From the NCBI GenBank assembly GCA_021815405.1, contig JAKAGV010000001.1:248001-312000 (forward strand): 64,000 nucleotides of DNA, written 5' to 3'. This stretch comes from Bacteroidota bacterium (GTDB taxonomy: Bacteria; Bacteroidota; Ignavibacteria; Ignavibacteriales; Ignavibacteriaceae). The notes under the pieces were generated by a model. The model saw nothing but the letters and a program-made list of their open reading frames with translations. It had not been told where the DNA came from and searched no databases. Positions 35,146 to 44,994 of this stretch are shown here, in pieces. How positions within the stretch are numbered: position 1 is the stretch's first letter; the number at the start of each line of letters is the position of its first letter. The translations under genes and the position numbers were made by a program.

Positions 35146-36528
35146 ATGAAATTCAAACTTCTACTTTCGGCACTTGTTGCGTCAACATTACTTTCAGTTA
35201 GTTATTCGCAGCAGAATTCTAGTCTTTTCGATTTTGATTATGCTCAGTTTGAGTATGATTCAGTATCAAATTATGTGGAGCTTTATTATTCATTTGACCA
35301 GTCTCAGTTGACGCCTCAGATTGTTGATAATAAAGATATTGTTGAGGGCATATTAAGCGTTTCAATTACCGATACTGCTACCAACCAGGCGATAATAGAC
35401 AAGAAGTGGATGCTGAAGTATCCGGTTGATACAACAAATAATCCGACAAAAGCACTTGTTGGTCTTTTAAATTTTGATATTCCTACAGGCGTTTATAAAT
35501 GTATCGTAAGTGTGGATGATCAATTTAATCCCAAAAATAAAAAATCAATCTCGGATTATATCAGAGTAAAACCGTTTGAAAATGATAGAGCGGCAATTAG
35601 TGATATTCAGCTAGCATCTAAAATTTTACCGAACAGTGAAAATAAAAACTCAATCTTTTATAAGAATACTTTTGAAGTTACTCCGATACCAACGCTTGTC
35701 TTCGGACAAAACCTACCGGTAGTATTTTATTACTGCGAGGTATATGAAAACAGCGATACGAAAACCGGACCGCCTTTGAAATTGAACTGTATGGTTTACA
35801 ACAGCAAAGGAAGAGTTTACTTCAGTAAGACAAAAGAGATTTTAAGAGGAGTTCCATCAAGAGTCGAAGTCGGTTCGGTGGTAGTAAATAATTTCCCAAC
35901 AGATACTTATTCTATTAAAATTACCTTGATGGACAGCCTGGACAATTTTAACAGTTCATCGATAAAAAGATTTTTTGTATATAATCCCTCGGTAAAAAAT
36001 ATTGATACTGCAGAAACACAACATCTTGGAGCGCTCACAAGCGTATTTGGCGTAATGTCCGGTGAAGAATGTGATAATGTTTTTGCTGAGTCAAAATATA
36101 TTGCAACACCAGCAGAGATTGATCAATTTAAAAAGATTGACAGTACTAATGCGAAGCGGGAGTTTTTATTTCAATTCTGGAAAAAGCGTGCCGACAATTC
36201 CGATGCTGATAAACGCGTTACTTACCAGGATTACATGAAAAGAGTTCACGAGGCAAATCAAAAATTTGGAACAATGTATAAGCCCGGCTGGAAGACTGAT
36301 AGAGGTAGAGTGCTGCTAATATACGGCGAACCGAGTGAAATCGATCGCCATCCGAATGAAACAGATTCGAAGCCATATGAGATTTGGCATTATAACGACA
36401 TACAAGGCGGAGTTATTTTTGTATTTGCGGATTTAACCGGTTTCTCTGATTATCAATTAGTAAACTCAACTGCACGAGGTGAATATAGTGATGATAATTG
36501 GCAGCAAAGAATTTCGCAAGGCTACTAA
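35146..36528 (+). CDS. GWxTD domain-containing exported protein
   Basis: A 460-residue protein with a signal peptide (LLLSALVASTLLSVSYSQQ). The C-terminal part has the GWxTD domain of Bacteroidota/Chlorobiota: ADKRVTYQDYMKRVHEANQK, PGWKTDRGRVLLIYGEPSEI, and YEIWHYNDIQGGVIFVF. The N-terminal about 330 residues look like beta-sandwich repeats. The function of this family is unknown. It stands alone between a strong terminator and a hairpin repeat. Confidence 0.88.
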   Translation: MKFKLLLSALVASTLLSVSYSQQNSSLFDFDYAQFEYDSVSNYVELYYSFDQSQLTPQIVDNKDIVEGILSVSITDTATNQAIIDKKWMLKYPVDTTNNPTKALVGLLNFDIPTGVYKCIVSVDDQFNPKNKKSISDYIRVKPFENDRAAISDIQLASKILPNSENKNSIFYKNTFEVTPIPTLVFGQNLPVVFYYCEVYENSDTKTGPPLKLNCMVYNSKGRVYFSKTKEILRGVPSRVEVGSVVVNNFPTDTYSIKITLMDSLDNFNSSSIKRFFVYNPSVKNIDTAETQHLGALTSVFGVMSGEECDNVFAESKYIATPAEIDQFKKIDSTNAKREFLFQFWKKRADNSDADKRVTYQDYMKRVHEANQKFGTMYKPGWKTDRGRVLLIYGEPSEIDRHPNETDSKPYEIWHYNDIQGGVIFVFADLTGFSDYQLVNSTARGEYSDDNWQQRISQGY

Positions 36529-36544
36529 TTACTAGGTATAAAGG

Positions 36545-36600
36545 TTCAGGATATAAGGTATAAGTGAACGTGATTTTATTTTCTCTTATACCTTGTATCT
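36545..36600. repeat. GGTATAAG-type hairpin repeat
   Basis: AAGGTATAAG (36554-36563) pairs with CTTATACCTT (36584-36593) around a 20-base loop. The words match the repeat at 19461-19562, so this is a second member of that family. The remaining sequence to 36731 is AT-rich with no clear promoter. Confidence 0.6.
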
Positions 36601-36731
36601 ATTTCTCTTTATTTGTCCGTACATAGTCATATCTTTTTCCACATCTAAATATTAAGATTTTGTTTCCATTAATTCAGTCATTTACTTAATTTAATAATTT
36701 AGAATTAAATTTAATTTTACATTTATGTTTG

Positions 36732-37601
36732 ATGGTTGACAGAATAGAATACATAATATTTTCCGGCTTTAGTCTGCTCTTTAAAATTTGCGGCTTAAAG
36801 CTGTCAAGAAGATTTTCAACTCTTTTAGCTTTTATCTTTTATTACATAATCCCAATTAGAAAAGATATCACAATAGAAAACCTTACCAGAGCCTTCCCCG
36901 AATTTGATTCAAGAAAAATAAAAAAAATTGCCTTCGGCAGCTATAAAAGCTTTGCAATTACTTTAATCGAAATTTTGTATTTACCTTGGATGAATAAAGA
37001 TGAAGCTTATAAAGCGGTGATGTGCCCAAATATAAATTTGATAAAAAGTAAGTATGCCGAACAGAATGGATTGATATTACTTTCAGCTCACTTTGGTAAT
37101 TGGGAATATATGGCAGTCTCAATTGCACTTCAAACGGGCGTTCCGTTTTCTGTGGTAGTTAAAGCACAGCGGAATACATTGGTAACCGATTGGTTAAATA
37201 CCGTTAGATGTAACTGGGGGAATAAAATTGTACCCTTAGGTATTTCAATAAGACAGATTTATAAAGAATTAAAAGACAAAAATATTGTTGCAATGGTTGC
37301 AGACCAGCGCGGTCCTTCGGATGGCGCAAAGGTAAATTTCTTCGGCAGAAAGGCGGCTGTATATTCCGGTCCAACCGTGCTTGCATTAAAGACCGGCGCA
37401 CCTATTTTATATGGAATTGCAATACGGCAGCCGGATAATACCTATTTCTCCGAATTCCATGAAATTTGTATAGACAATTTACCGGAAGATTATGAAGAAA
37501 GAGTATCCGAAATAAATCAACGCTTGACTGATTATCTTGAAAATATAATCCGCAAATATCCGGAACAGTGGCTTTGGATGCATAAGCGATGGAAGTATTA
37601 A
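36732..37601 (+). CDS. Lysophospholipid/lipid A-type acyltransferase (LpxL/HtrB family)
   Basis: A 290-residue membrane-associated acyltransferase. Key pieces are an N-terminal hydrophobic helix, the catalytic H-x4-E segment ILLSAHFGNWEYMAVSI, MVADQRGPSDGAKVNFFGRK and the closing WLWMHKRWKY. LpxL/LpxM enzymes add secondary acyl chains to lipid A. ATG 36732 is used; the TTG three bases before adds one residue. It is followed 7 bases later by a heptosyltransferase-like gene, so both probably serve lipopolysaccharide. Confidence 0.87.
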   Translation: MVDRIEYIIFSGFSLLFKICGLKLSRRFSTLLAFIFYYIIPIRKDITIENLTRAFPEFDSRKIKKIAFGSYKSFAITLIEILYLPWMNKDEAYKAVMCPNINLIKSKYAEQNGLILLSAHFGNWEYMAVSIALQTGVPFSVVVKAQRNTLVTDWLNTVRCNWGNKIVPLGISIRQIYKELKDKNIVAMVADQRGPSDGAKVNFFGRKAAVYSGPTVLALKTGAPILYGIAIRQPDNTYFSEFHEICIDNLPEDYEERVSEINQRLTDYLENIIRKYPEQWLWMHKRWKY

Positions 37602-37608
37602 TATTTTA

Positions 37609-38625
37609 ATGGAAAGAATTTTAGTGATACAAACGGCTTTTATCGGAGATGCTATTTTAACTCTTCCGATGATTCAAAAGCTTAAGAAGGATAATACAAG
37701 CAGTAAAATTGACGTTGTTTGTATTCCATCGACATTAGAGATTTTTTCTTCTTCGCCTAACGTGGAAAATGCTATTGTACTTGATAAAAAAGGAAAGCAT
37801 AAATCGATAACTGGTCTTTGGAAATTTATTAAAGAGTTAAGAAAAAATAACTACACCAGAATATATTCGCCGCACCGCTCGTTCAGAAGTTCTTTTATCG
37901 TTATGAATTTGAAAGTGAAGGAGACATACGGATTCAGTAACGCAAGCTTTCGGCATGTCTATTACAATCTTATTGAATATATTCCTTCGCATCATGAAGT
38001 ACGTAGAAATTTGAATCTTATCGGATTCGATTCTGATAATGATTGGAAAATATTGCCGGAGGTAAGAGTTCCCGAACTTAGTAGAATTAAGGTTGAAAAT
38101 TATTTATCTGAAATTAACTTCGATAATAAAGTAATCTCTATAGCACCTGGTTCTGTTTGGAATACAAAAAAATATCCTGCGGAATATTTCGAATCTATAA
38201 TCAAATACTTAACTGAAAATACATTTAAAGTGATTTTAACAGGAAGCGAAAAGGAAAAACAGCTTTGTGATTCTCTAAAAGAAAAGTTTAATCAAAATGT
38301 ATATTCATCGGCAGGTGTGTTTACACTTGTCGAAACGGTTGAGCTTATTAAAAGGACACGGCTGCTTATTACAAATGACAGCGCTTCAACCCATTTGGGA
38401 ATGTGTGCGAACATTCCGGTTCTTACGTTATACTGTTCAACTGTACCGCAGTTTGGATTTTTTCCTTATAATAACAGTAGTTCTTTTTTAAGCTTTAATG
38501 ATTTATATTGCAAGCCGTGCGGAATACATGGATACGAGAAATGCCCTGTTAAGAATTTTGCCTGTGGTTATAATTTAAAACCTGAGATTGTTATCTCTAA
38601 AATAAAGGAAATGCTTAATGATTGA
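37609..38625 (+). CDS. Glycosyltransferase family 9 (heptosyltransferase-like)
   Basis: A 338-residue GT-B enzyme of the ADP-heptose:LPS heptosyltransferase family. It starts MERILVIQTAFIGDAILTLP, has SIAPGSVWNTKKYPAEYFES for donor binding, LLITNDSASTHLGMCANIPV and a late CKPCGIHGYEKCP cysteine patch seen in many members. It probably adds a core sugar to lipopolysaccharide. It lies 7 bases after the acyltransferase gene and overlaps tsaC by 8 bases. Confidence 0.87.
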   Translation: MERILVIQTAFIGDAILTLPMIQKLKKDNTSSKIDVVCIPSTLEIFSSSPNVENAIVLDKKGKHKSITGLWKFIKELRKNNYTRIYSPHRSFRSSFIVMNLKVKETYGFSNASFRHVYYNLIEYIPSHHEVRRNLNLIGFDSDNDWKILPEVRVPELSRIKVENYLSEINFDNKVISIAPGSVWNTKKYPAEYFESIIKYLTENTFKVILTGSEKEKQLCDSLKEKFNQNVYSSAGVFTLVETVELIKRTRLLITNDSASTHLGMCANIPVLTLYCSTVPQFGFFPYNNSSSFLSFNDLYCKPCGIHGYEKCPVKNFACGYNLKPEIVISKIKEMLND

Positions 38626-39259
38626 CATAAAATATGGTGAGAAGATTAATATAGATACGGATTTTGAGACAGCGATACGGAAAGCTAAGAAGTTATTTTT
38701 AGAAGGCTCGGTGTTCGTTTATCCTACGGATACAATCTACGGATTTGGAGCCAATCCGTTTAATGAAGAAGCAGTAAAGAGAATTGACGAAATAAAACGC
38801 CGCCCACATGGCAAGATGTATATTATGCTTATAAACAGCATTGAAGTACTTACCAAGTATATTGAAATAAAGTCGGAGAAACATCTCGATTTTCTACTAT
38901 CAATCTGGCCGAATCCGGTCTCGGTTGTACTGCCGTTAAATTCTAAGACGAGTGAAATCCTGAAAGAGGACACCGCAGCATTTAGGATTCCTAATCACCG
39001 CTTCTGCCAAAGGCTTACCGGCGAGTTAGAGATGCCGCTGATATCTACCAGCGTAAACCGAAGCAGCAATCCTCCGATGGTTGAACCGAATTTAATTATA
39101 GATGAATTTGCTTCTGAAGTAAGTACTATTTTCTACACCGATAAAAAATGTTTTTATGAGGCTTCGACATTGATAGATTTAAGTGATAGCGTTCCCGTTC
39201 TTTTGAGAGAAGGGAAAATAAAATTTAACGACTTGATGGATAAGTTTGAAAAATGTTAG
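38618..39259 (+). CDS. tsaC: L-threonylcarbamoyladenylate synthase (Sua5/YciO/YrdC family)
   Basis: A 213-residue YrdC-fold protein with GSVFVYPTDTIYGFGANPFN, IKRRPHGKMYIMLINSIE, and SVNRSSNPPMVEPNLIIDEF. It makes threonylcarbamoyl-AMP from threonine, bicarbonate and ATP for the t6A base of tRNAs. There is no C-terminal Sua5 domain. It overlaps the GT9 gene by 8 bases and the M23 peptidase by 7 bases, so the genes are co-translated. A few YciO relatives are not synthases, so the symbol is a family-level choice. Confidence 0.83.
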   Translation: MIDIKYGEKINIDTDFETAIRKAKKLFLEGSVFVYPTDTIYGFGANPFNEEAVKRIDEIKRRPHGKMYIMLINSIEVLTKYIEIKSEKHLDFLLSIWPNPVSVVLPLNSKTSEILKEDTAAFRIPNHRFCQRLTGELEMPLISTSVNRSSNPPMVEPNLIIDEFASEVSTIFYTDKKCFYEASTLIDLSDSVPVLLREGKIKFNDLMDKFEKC

Positions 39260-40107
39260 AAAAAATTTTAGGTAAATTGAAGATAAAAGCTTTCAAAAAA
39301 ATCAACAGCTTTTCTATTTTGATTGTACCTACAGGAACGGGCATAGAATCAAAGACACATCATTTATCGGCACGGAAAGCTTATACTCTGGTGGGTGTAT
39401 ATACAATTGTAATCTTTCTGCTGGGATTTTTTATAATCAGTTTAACGCCAATCAAAGAAATATTTTTTCCTAAAGGAACCAACCTTACTCCAACAGAAAA
39501 GAAATTAGTCAATGAGCTAAATCAGAAAATGTATTCTTTAACGGAAGAGTTGAATAATTTAAAAGCTACAAACCAGGACCTTCAGAAGGCGTTGATGATG
39601 GGGGATTCGACGAAAACTGATTCGCTTCCAAATAAAAGAGATAAACTACATTTTCGAAAGAAAAATCCTTACGGCGGTGATGTCTTTTCCGTCTTTCAAG
39701 AAATTTTTCAACAACAGCAAGCAACTTCCCAAAAATTATTTTATTTTACAGCTCCGTTAATTGGATTTATTAGCAGAGGCTTCAATCCAAAAATCGGACA
39801 TATGGGAATTGATATTGTTGCTAAGGTTGGTACACCTGTAGCGGCTGCGGCAAGCGGTTATGTAGTATTTGCGGATTATACTGTAAGAGATGGATATATG
39901 ATGATTATAAATGATTCGGACGGATACGTTACTGTTTATAAGCATTGTTCTGTGTTATTGAAAAAACCGAGAGATATTGTAACCGGAGGCGAGATAATAG
40001 CACTTAGCGGTAATTCCGGTGAGATGACCACAGGACCTCATCTTCATTTTGAAATTTGGAAAGATGGAAAGCCAATTGACCCTAAAAATTTATTATTAAA
40101 TAATTGA
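39253..40107 (+). CDS. M23-family peptidoglycan endopeptidase
   Basis: A 284-residue protein with one N-terminal membrane helix (about residues 45-66), a coiled-coil linker (about 80-115) and a C-terminal M23 LytM domain. The metal ligands appear in KIGHMGIDIVAKVG (H-x3-D) and GPHLHFEIW (H-x-H). It cuts peptidoglycan crosslinks in the periplasm, or activates amidases if inactive. It is followed by a bactofilin gene; such pairing is common, since some bactofilins localise M23 enzymes and shape the cell. Confidence 0.9.
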   Translation: MLEKILGKLKIKAFKKINSFSILIVPTGTGIESKTHHLSARKAYTLVGVYTIVIFLLGFFIISLTPIKEIFFPKGTNLTPTEKKLVNELNQKMYSLTEELNNLKATNQDLQKALMMGDSTKTDSLPNKRDKLHFRKKNPYGGDVFSVFQEIFQQQQATSQKLFYFTAPLIGFISRGFNPKIGHMGIDIVAKVGTPVAAAASGYVVFADYTVRDGYMMIINDSDGYVTVYKHCSVLLKKPRDIVTGGEIIALSGNSGEMTTGPHLHFEIWKDGKPIDPKNLLLNN

Positions 40108-40120
40108 AGGAGATACTAAA

Positions 40121-40525
40121 TTGAAAATCCAGGAAACAACTGTTGGAAAAGATGCAGTTACGATTATAAGCGAAGGCGTAGTAATTGAGGGGAAACTTTC
40201 TAGTAAAGGAAATGTTAGGATAGATGGCACGATCAACGGAAATTTACAAGTCAGCGGTAATGTTACGGTAGGGAAATCGGGATTAGTTAACGGGGAAGTG
40301 ACAGGACAGATGATAATTCATGGCGGTAAAATTGAAGGAACACTTAGAGCATCCGATAAAGTAGTTCTGGAAGGATCATCTATTCTTAAGGGAGATATAA
40401 TCACCAAAATTTTAGTTGTAGAAGAAGGTGCAGTATTTGACGGCAACAGTTCTATGAGTTCAAAAGAGAAGACGAATTTATTTAATCCGCCAACACCGCC
40501 GTCTCCGCCTAAGGACATAAAATGA
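40121..40525 (+). CDS. Bactofilin
   Basis: A 134-residue protein with the bactofilin beta-helix: GVVIEGKLSSKGNVRIDGTI, GNLQVSGNVTVGKSGLVNGE, KIEGTLRASDKVVLEGSSIL and a short proline-rich tail (NPPTPPSPPKD). Bactofilins polymerise without nucleotides into filaments that organise the cell wall. The start is TTG 40121 after AAGGAG. The last bases overlap the next start (atpZ) by 4. The M23 gene 13 bases upstream is its likely partner. Confidence 0.92.
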   Translation: MKIQETTVGKDAVTIISEGVVIEGKLSSKGNVRIDGTINGNLQVSGNVTVGKSGLVNGEVTGQMIIHGGKIEGTLRASDKVVLEGSSILKGDIITKILVVEEGAVFDGNSSMSSKEKTNLFNPPTPPSPPKDIK

Positions 40526-40749
40526 AAATTGTAGACCCAGATGAAGACGATGAGAATTCTAATCGCGGATGGATTGTTTATCTGGGTTTGGGAACGCAGC
40601 TTGCCATTACTGTAACTGGTATGGCTTTTTTAGGATACTGGCTGGATAAAAAGTACAATTCCGAGCCATTGCTTACAGTTATCTGCTCATTTTTAGGGAT
40701 AACTGCGGGTCTTTATAATTTCATCAAAACAGTTTTGAAATCTAAATAA
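40522..40749 (+). CDS. atpZ: AtpZ/AtpI-family F0 accessory protein
   Basis: A 75-residue protein with two membrane helices and the AtpZ-type GTQLAITVTGMAFLGYWLDK segment. It opens the F-ATPase operon, where AtpZ/AtpI assist c-ring assembly or ion flow. It overlaps the bactofilin stop by 4 bases and precedes a second small membrane gene by 2 bases. Confidence 0.8.
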   Translation: MKIVDPDEDDENSNRGWIVYLGLGTQLAITVTGMAFLGYWLDKKYNSEPLLTVICSFLGITAGLYNFIKTVLKSK

Positions 40750-40751
40750 TC

Positions 40752-41126
40752 ATGTCCGAACATAAGCTGTTAAAGTTCAGCTTTATTTTTGTATTCGCTT
40801 TATTTCTAGCGGTATTTCTGCTTCATTATTTTTCAATCATTTCTTATGAGAACTTATTTTCAATTTTAATTGCAGCAATCTATACGACGGTTAATTTTGT
40901 TATAGCTGTTATTTCTATTGAATATCTTGAGAAAAAATCTCCGGAAACTGCTCTGGGAAATTTTATGAAGGGGATGCTGGTTAGGATGGTGGTATTGATT
41001 TTGCTGATTATTTTTTCCTTCAAATTCTTGGATATAAAACAGAATAGTTTTATATTTTCAATCTTAATTTTTTATATATATTACCTTATTATAGAAATTA
41101 TTTTTTTACTAAATCGTGATATTTGA
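40752..41126 (+). CDS. Small membrane protein, probable ATP synthase subunit I-like
   Basis: A 124-residue protein with four predicted membrane helices (about 8-28, 36-55, 75-92, 98-120). It resembles AtpI in size and topology, and its place between atpZ and atpB supports that. The sequence itself carries no firm motif, as is usual for this family. Confidence 0.6.
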   Translation: MSEHKLLKFSFIFVFALFLAVFLLHYFSIISYENLFSILIAAIYTTVNFVIAVISIEYLEKKSPETALGNFMKGMLVRMVVLILLIIFSFKFLDIKQNSFIFSILIFYIYYLIIEIIFLLNRDI

Positions 41127-41135
41127 ACCTGTTTT

Positions 41136-41990
41136 ATGATGCCGGATACGGTAAAAGCATTAACTGCAGCAGACACACTTAAAAAAACTGCCGAAAGTAA
41201 CAGCGATCCAAGCTGGATTATGCACCATGTTATGGATTCAAACCAAATTAGCTTTGGACCATTGGGCAGCTTAACTTTACCTCATTTACAACTTTTCGGT
41301 TTCAACATATCGATAACACGAGACATTTTTATAATGTGGTTTGTCTCTGCCGTACTTGTCATTTTATTGCTTATTGCTGCTAAAGGATATAAAAAATCTC
41401 TTGTTCCAAAAGGATTATCAAACTTTTTTGAAGTAATAATTGATTTTGTTAAGAATGAAATTGTAAAGCCTGCAATAGGTAAAGGATACGAGCCTTATAT
41501 GCCTTACATGCTTACACTATTTTTCTTTATTCTATTTTGTAACATGTTCGGTTTAATTCCGCTGCCAAACCTTGTTGTGGTTACCGGAAATGTTGCCGTT
41601 ACGGCGTCTCTGGCAATAATTTCTTTTATAGTTATCCAATACACCGGAATGAAACAGCATGGCGTAATGAAATATCTTAAGAGCCTTGTCCCTTCCGGAA
41701 TGCCTGTAATGATAATTCCGATTATGGCAGTGATTGAGCTAATTGGACTTTTTACAAAACCGTTTGCATTGTGCATTCGTCTTTTTGCAAACATGGTCGC
41801 CGGGCATATTGTAATATTCTCTCTGCTCGGACTGATTTTTATAATGCACACAATTTATGTAGCGCCGGTTTCAGTCGGCTTTACTTTGTTTATTGAGATG
41901 CTTGAAATTTTAGTTGCGTTAATACAAGCTTATGTGTTCACTATGTTGACGGCACTCTTTATCGGAATGGCTAAACATATTGAACATTAA
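41136..41990 (+). CDS. atpB: F0F1 ATP synthase subunit a
   Basis: A 284-residue integral membrane protein. The essential arginine is in KPFALCIRLFANMVAGHIVI, and VALIQAYVFTMLTALFIGMA closes the proton half-channel. It forms the proton path with the c-ring. The N-terminal about 55 residues form a polar extension with an added hydrophobic segment, longer than in E. coli. Two ATG codons (41136, 41139) can start it. It is followed by a 40-base gap and atpE. Confidence 0.95.
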   Translation: MMPDTVKALTAADTLKKTAESNSDPSWIMHHVMDSNQISFGPLGSLTLPHLQLFGFNISITRDIFIMWFVSAVLVILLLIAAKGYKKSLVPKGLSNFFEVIIDFVKNEIVKPAIGKGYEPYMPYMLTLFFFILFCNMFGLIPLPNLVVVTGNVAVTASLAIISFIVIQYTGMKQHGVMKYLKSLVPSGMPVMIIPIMAVIELIGLFTKPFALCIRLFANMVAGHIVIFSLLGLIFIMHTIYVAPVSVGFTLFIEMLEILVALIQAYVFTMLTALFIGMAKHIEH

Positions 41991-42030
41991 TTTTCAAAAA
42001 AAATAATAAAAAATACTTAAGGAGAAATAT

Positions 42031-42255
42031 ATGGATTTAGGATGGTTGAGCGCCGGGTTAGGTGCTGGTTTAGTAGTAATTGGCGCCGGTCTTGGTATTG
42101 GTAAACTTGCCGGTCAGGCTATGGAAGCAATGGGCAGGCAGCCCGAAGCAATTGCACCAATAAGAACGGCAATGATTATTGCAGCTGCTCTTATCGAAGG
42201 TATTGCATTCTTCGGATTAGTTATATGTATTTTATTGGCATTTAAAGGCGCATAG
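42031..42255 (+). CDS. atpE: F0F1 ATP synthase subunit c
   Basis: A 74-residue hairpin of two helices: a glycine-rich first helix (GLGAGLVVIGAGLGIGKLAG), the loop RQPEAIAPIR, and a second helix with the ion-binding glutamate in MIIAAALIEGIAFFGLV. The residue after the glutamate is Gly, not Ser/Thr, which suggests protons rather than sodium. A strong ribosome site (AAGGAG) precedes it, as expected for the subunit needed in many copies. Confidence 0.95.
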   Translation: MDLGWLSAGLGAGLVVIGAGLGIGKLAGQAMEAMGRQPEAIAPIRTAMIIAAALIEGIAFFGLVICILLAFKGA

Positions 42256-42318
42256 TTTTTACGAATTTTTAAGCAGGGATAACCTGCCAATCTTAAATTC
42301 TAATTAGGAATTGATTTT

Positions 42319-42858
42319 ATGATTACCGGTTTGTTTTTATCGGTTTTTATTCTGGCGGCTGAAAGCGGAAGCATAATTGATGTCGATCCGGGTGTAGTTT
42401 TTTGGACGGTGATAACTTTCATTGTACTTCTTATTATTTTGAAGAAGTTCGCATGGAAGCCGATTTTAACTGCGCTTGATCAGCGAGAAAATGCTATCCG
42501 TGAATCTTTGGATAAAGCAGAAAAGGCTAAACTTGATGCACAAAATGTACTTGAACAAAACCAGGCAAGTTTAGCAAAAGCTGAAGAAGAATCGAAGAAG
42601 ATAGTTGAGCAAAGCAGGCAGTACGCCGAAAAGCTCAAAGATCAAATTCTTCAAGACAGTAGAGACCAGGCAAGAAAAATGATAGACGAAGCATCTAACG
42701 AGATTGAACGAAAGAAAGATGCAGCACTTGATGAGTTAAAGACTCAGGTTGCTGAAATTGCAATTAAAGCTGCTGAAAAAATTCTTAAAGAAAATCTCAA
42801 CGAAGAGATGCAAAAGAAAATCGTTAACAAATACATTGGCGAAATAACCAAGAATTGA
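42319..42858 (+). CDS. atpF: F0F1 ATP synthase subunit b
   Basis: A 179-residue protein with one N-terminal membrane helix (about 24-44) and a long charged coiled coil, as in AtpF. KKFAWKPILTALDQRENAIR is the conserved juncture. It forms the peripheral stalk joining F0 to F1. It is 64 bases after atpE and 4 bases before atpH. No second b-type gene is present. Confidence 0.92.
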   Translation: MITGLFLSVFILAAESGSIIDVDPGVVFWTVITFIVLLIILKKFAWKPILTALDQRENAIRESLDKAEKAKLDAQNVLEQNQASLAKAEEESKKIVEQSRQYAEKLKDQILQDSRDQARKMIDEASNEIERKKDAALDELKTQVAEIAIKAAEKILKENLNEEMQKKIVNKYIGEITKN

Positions 42859-42861
42859 TTT

Positions 42862-43416
42862 ATGAGCGAGTATAAAGTATCAAGACGGTATGCAACTTCA
42901 CTGCTCGAATCAGCAATTGAAAAGAATATGCTTAATTCAATTGCTCGCGATATTGAGCTGGTTGTTTCAACTCTTGATGCGAACAGGCAGCTTATTCTTG
43001 CTTTATCAAATCCTGTAATAAAATCGAATTTGAAGCTGAAGGTTCTTGAGGAAATTTTTAAATCCAGAGTTAATCCGGATACAATGAATTTCCTTAAATT
43101 TCTTGTAGAAAAAAATCGTGAAGATTTACTTGATAACATTTCTAAGATTTTTCTGGAACTTCATGATGAACATCTTGGGATAGTAAATGTTGAAGTTATT
43201 TCCGCGGCAGCTTTCAGCGATGAGCAGTCCGAGCAGTTAAGGAGTAACCTGGAAAAGTTTTTGAATAAGAAAGTAAGATTGAGTTTCAAAATTAATAAAG
43301 AAATAATCGGCGGCTTTATAGCAAAAGTCAACGATACGGTTTTTGATGCCTCGCTGATTCATCAGCTTGAACTGCTGAAGACGCAGTTCCTGAAAGGCGG
43401 CGCATCGTTAAATTAA
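42862..43416 (+). CDS. atpH: F0F1 ATP synthase subunit delta
   Basis: A 184-residue OSCP/delta protein with SEYKVSRRYATSLLESAIEK at the start and a C-terminal IIGGFIAKVNDTVFDASLIH segment, both conserved. It caps the F1 head and binds the b-stalk. It lies 4 bases after atpF and 24 bases before atpA. Confidence 0.92.
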   Translation: MSEYKVSRRYATSLLESAIEKNMLNSIARDIELVVSTLDANRQLILALSNPVIKSNLKLKVLEEIFKSRVNPDTMNFLKFLVEKNREDLLDNISKIFLELHDEHLGIVNVEVISAAAFSDEQSEQLRSNLEKFLNKKVRLSFKINKEIIGGFIAKVNDTVFDASLIHQLELLKTQFLKGGASLN

Positions 43417-43440
43417 ATGAGAATTTTTTAAGGAATAAAA

Positions 43441-44991
43441 ATGGCTGAAGTAAGACCTGACGAAATATCGGCGATATTGAGGAAGCAATTATCGGGCTTC
43501 GAAAGCGAAGTAGATATCTATGATGTCGGCACCGTATTACAGGTTGGCGACGGAATAGCGCGCGTGTATGGACTTTCCAAAGTTATGGCTAGTGAACTCA
43601 TCGAATTTCCGAATAATGTTTTCGGAATGGTTCTTAACTTAGAGGAAGACAGTGTTGGCTGTGTTCTTTTCGGCGAATCGGCTTTGGTAAAAGAAGGCGA
43701 CACGGTAAAAAGAACAAAGCGCGTTGCATCTATGCCGGTAGGCGAAGAGATGCTCGGAAGAGTTATTACTCCGCTTGGACTTCCGATTGACGGCAAAGGC
43801 TCAATCAATACAAGTAAATTTTCTCCGATTGAACGGAAGGCTCTTGGTGTTATCCAGAGGCAAGGCGTTAAAGAACCGATTCAAACCGGTATCACTGCTA
43901 TTGATGCAATGATTCCTATCGGAAGAGGACAGAGAGAATTAATTATCGGCGACCGCCAAACAGGAAAGACAGCAGTTGCAATCGATACAATAATTAATCA
44001 GAAATATACTCACAGTGAAGAGGCGAAGAAGCTTGGCATTAAGCCGGTATACTGCATTTATGTTGCTATCGGACAGAAAAGTTCAACTATCGCTCAGGTA
44101 GTTGCGAAACTACAAGAATTTGGCGCAATGGAATACACAACTGTTATTTCAGCTTCGGCATCGGAGCCGGCGCCGCTTCAGTTTATCGCTCCTTATTCCG
44201 GCGCAACACTCGGAGAATTTTTTAGAGATAACGGCAAGCATGCCCTTGTTATTTATGATGACCTTTCAAAACAAGCTGCTGCTTACCGCGAGCTTTCGCT
44301 TCTGCTTAGAAGACCGCCAGGACGCGAAGCTTATCCCGGCGACGTATTTTATCTTCACTCAAGATTGCTTGAGAGAGCTTCCAAGTTAAGTGAAGACTTA
44401 GGCGGCGGAAGCTTGACTGCGTTACCGATTATTGAAACTCAGCAGGGCGACGTTTCCGCTTACATTCCAACAAACGTTATTTCAATTACAGACGGTCAGA
44501 TTTATCTTGAATCTAACTTGTTCAATGCCGGTGTAAGACCAGCAATCAACGTTGGTATTTCGGTATCTCGTGTCGGCGGTAATGCTCAAATTAAAGCGAT
44601 GAAAAAAGTTGCCGGTTCATTGAGAACAGATTTAGCTCAGTACAGAGAGCTTGAAGCTTTCTCAAAATTTGGTTCCGATTTGGATAAGATAACCCAGCGT
44701 ACACTTGCAAGAGGCGCACGTCTTGTCGAACTTCTAAAGCAAGGACAGTATGCACCAGTACCCGTTGAAAAACAAGTTGTAAGTATTTTTCTCGGAACAA
44801 ATGGTTTGCTCGATGAAATACCTGTCGGCGAAGTAAAGCAGTTCGAAAAAGAAATTCAGGATTACATCGAAGTAAATTTCAGCGGCGTTTACGAATCAAT
44901 TAAGAAAGAAAAACAATTAACGGACGAGACGATAAACAGCATTAAGAAAGCTGCTCAAGAACTATCGGCATCATTTAAGGCTCGTGCATAA
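43441..44991 (+). CDS. atpA: F0F1 ATP synthase subunit alpha
   Basis: A 516-residue F1 subunit with beta-barrel domain, the Walker A loop in [17 protein letters not shown] (about 170), Walker [20 protein letters not shown] and the [20 protein letters not shown] segment. Alpha forms the hexamer with beta and holds non-catalytic nucleotides. The catalytic beta gene is not here. A ribosome site (AAGGAA) precedes the ATG. Confidence 0.97.
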   Translation: MAEVRPDEISAILRKQLSGFESEVDIYDVGTVLQVGDGIARVYGLSKVMASELIEFPNNVFGMVLNLEEDSVGCVLFGESALVKEGDTVKRTKRVASMPVGEEMLGRVITPLGLPIDGKGSINTSKFSPIERKALGVIQRQGVKEPIQTGITAIDAMIPIGRGQRELIIGDRQTGKTAVAIDTIINQKYTHSEEAKKLGIKPVYCIYVAIGQKSSTIAQVVAKLQEFGAMEYTTVISASASEPAPLQFIAPYSGATLGEFFRDNGKHALVIYDDLSKQAAAYRELSLLLRRPPGREAYPGDVFYLHSRLLERASKLSEDLGGGSLTALPIIETQQGDVSAYIPTNVISITDGQIYLESNLFNAGVRPAINVGISVSRVGGNAQIKAMKKVAGSLRTDLAQYRELEAFSKFGSDLDKITQRTLARGARLVELLKQGQYAPVPVEKQVVSIFLGTNGLLDEIPVGEVKQFEKEIQDYIEVNFSGVYESIKKEKQLTDETINSIKKAAQELSASFKARA

Positions 44992-44994
44992 ATA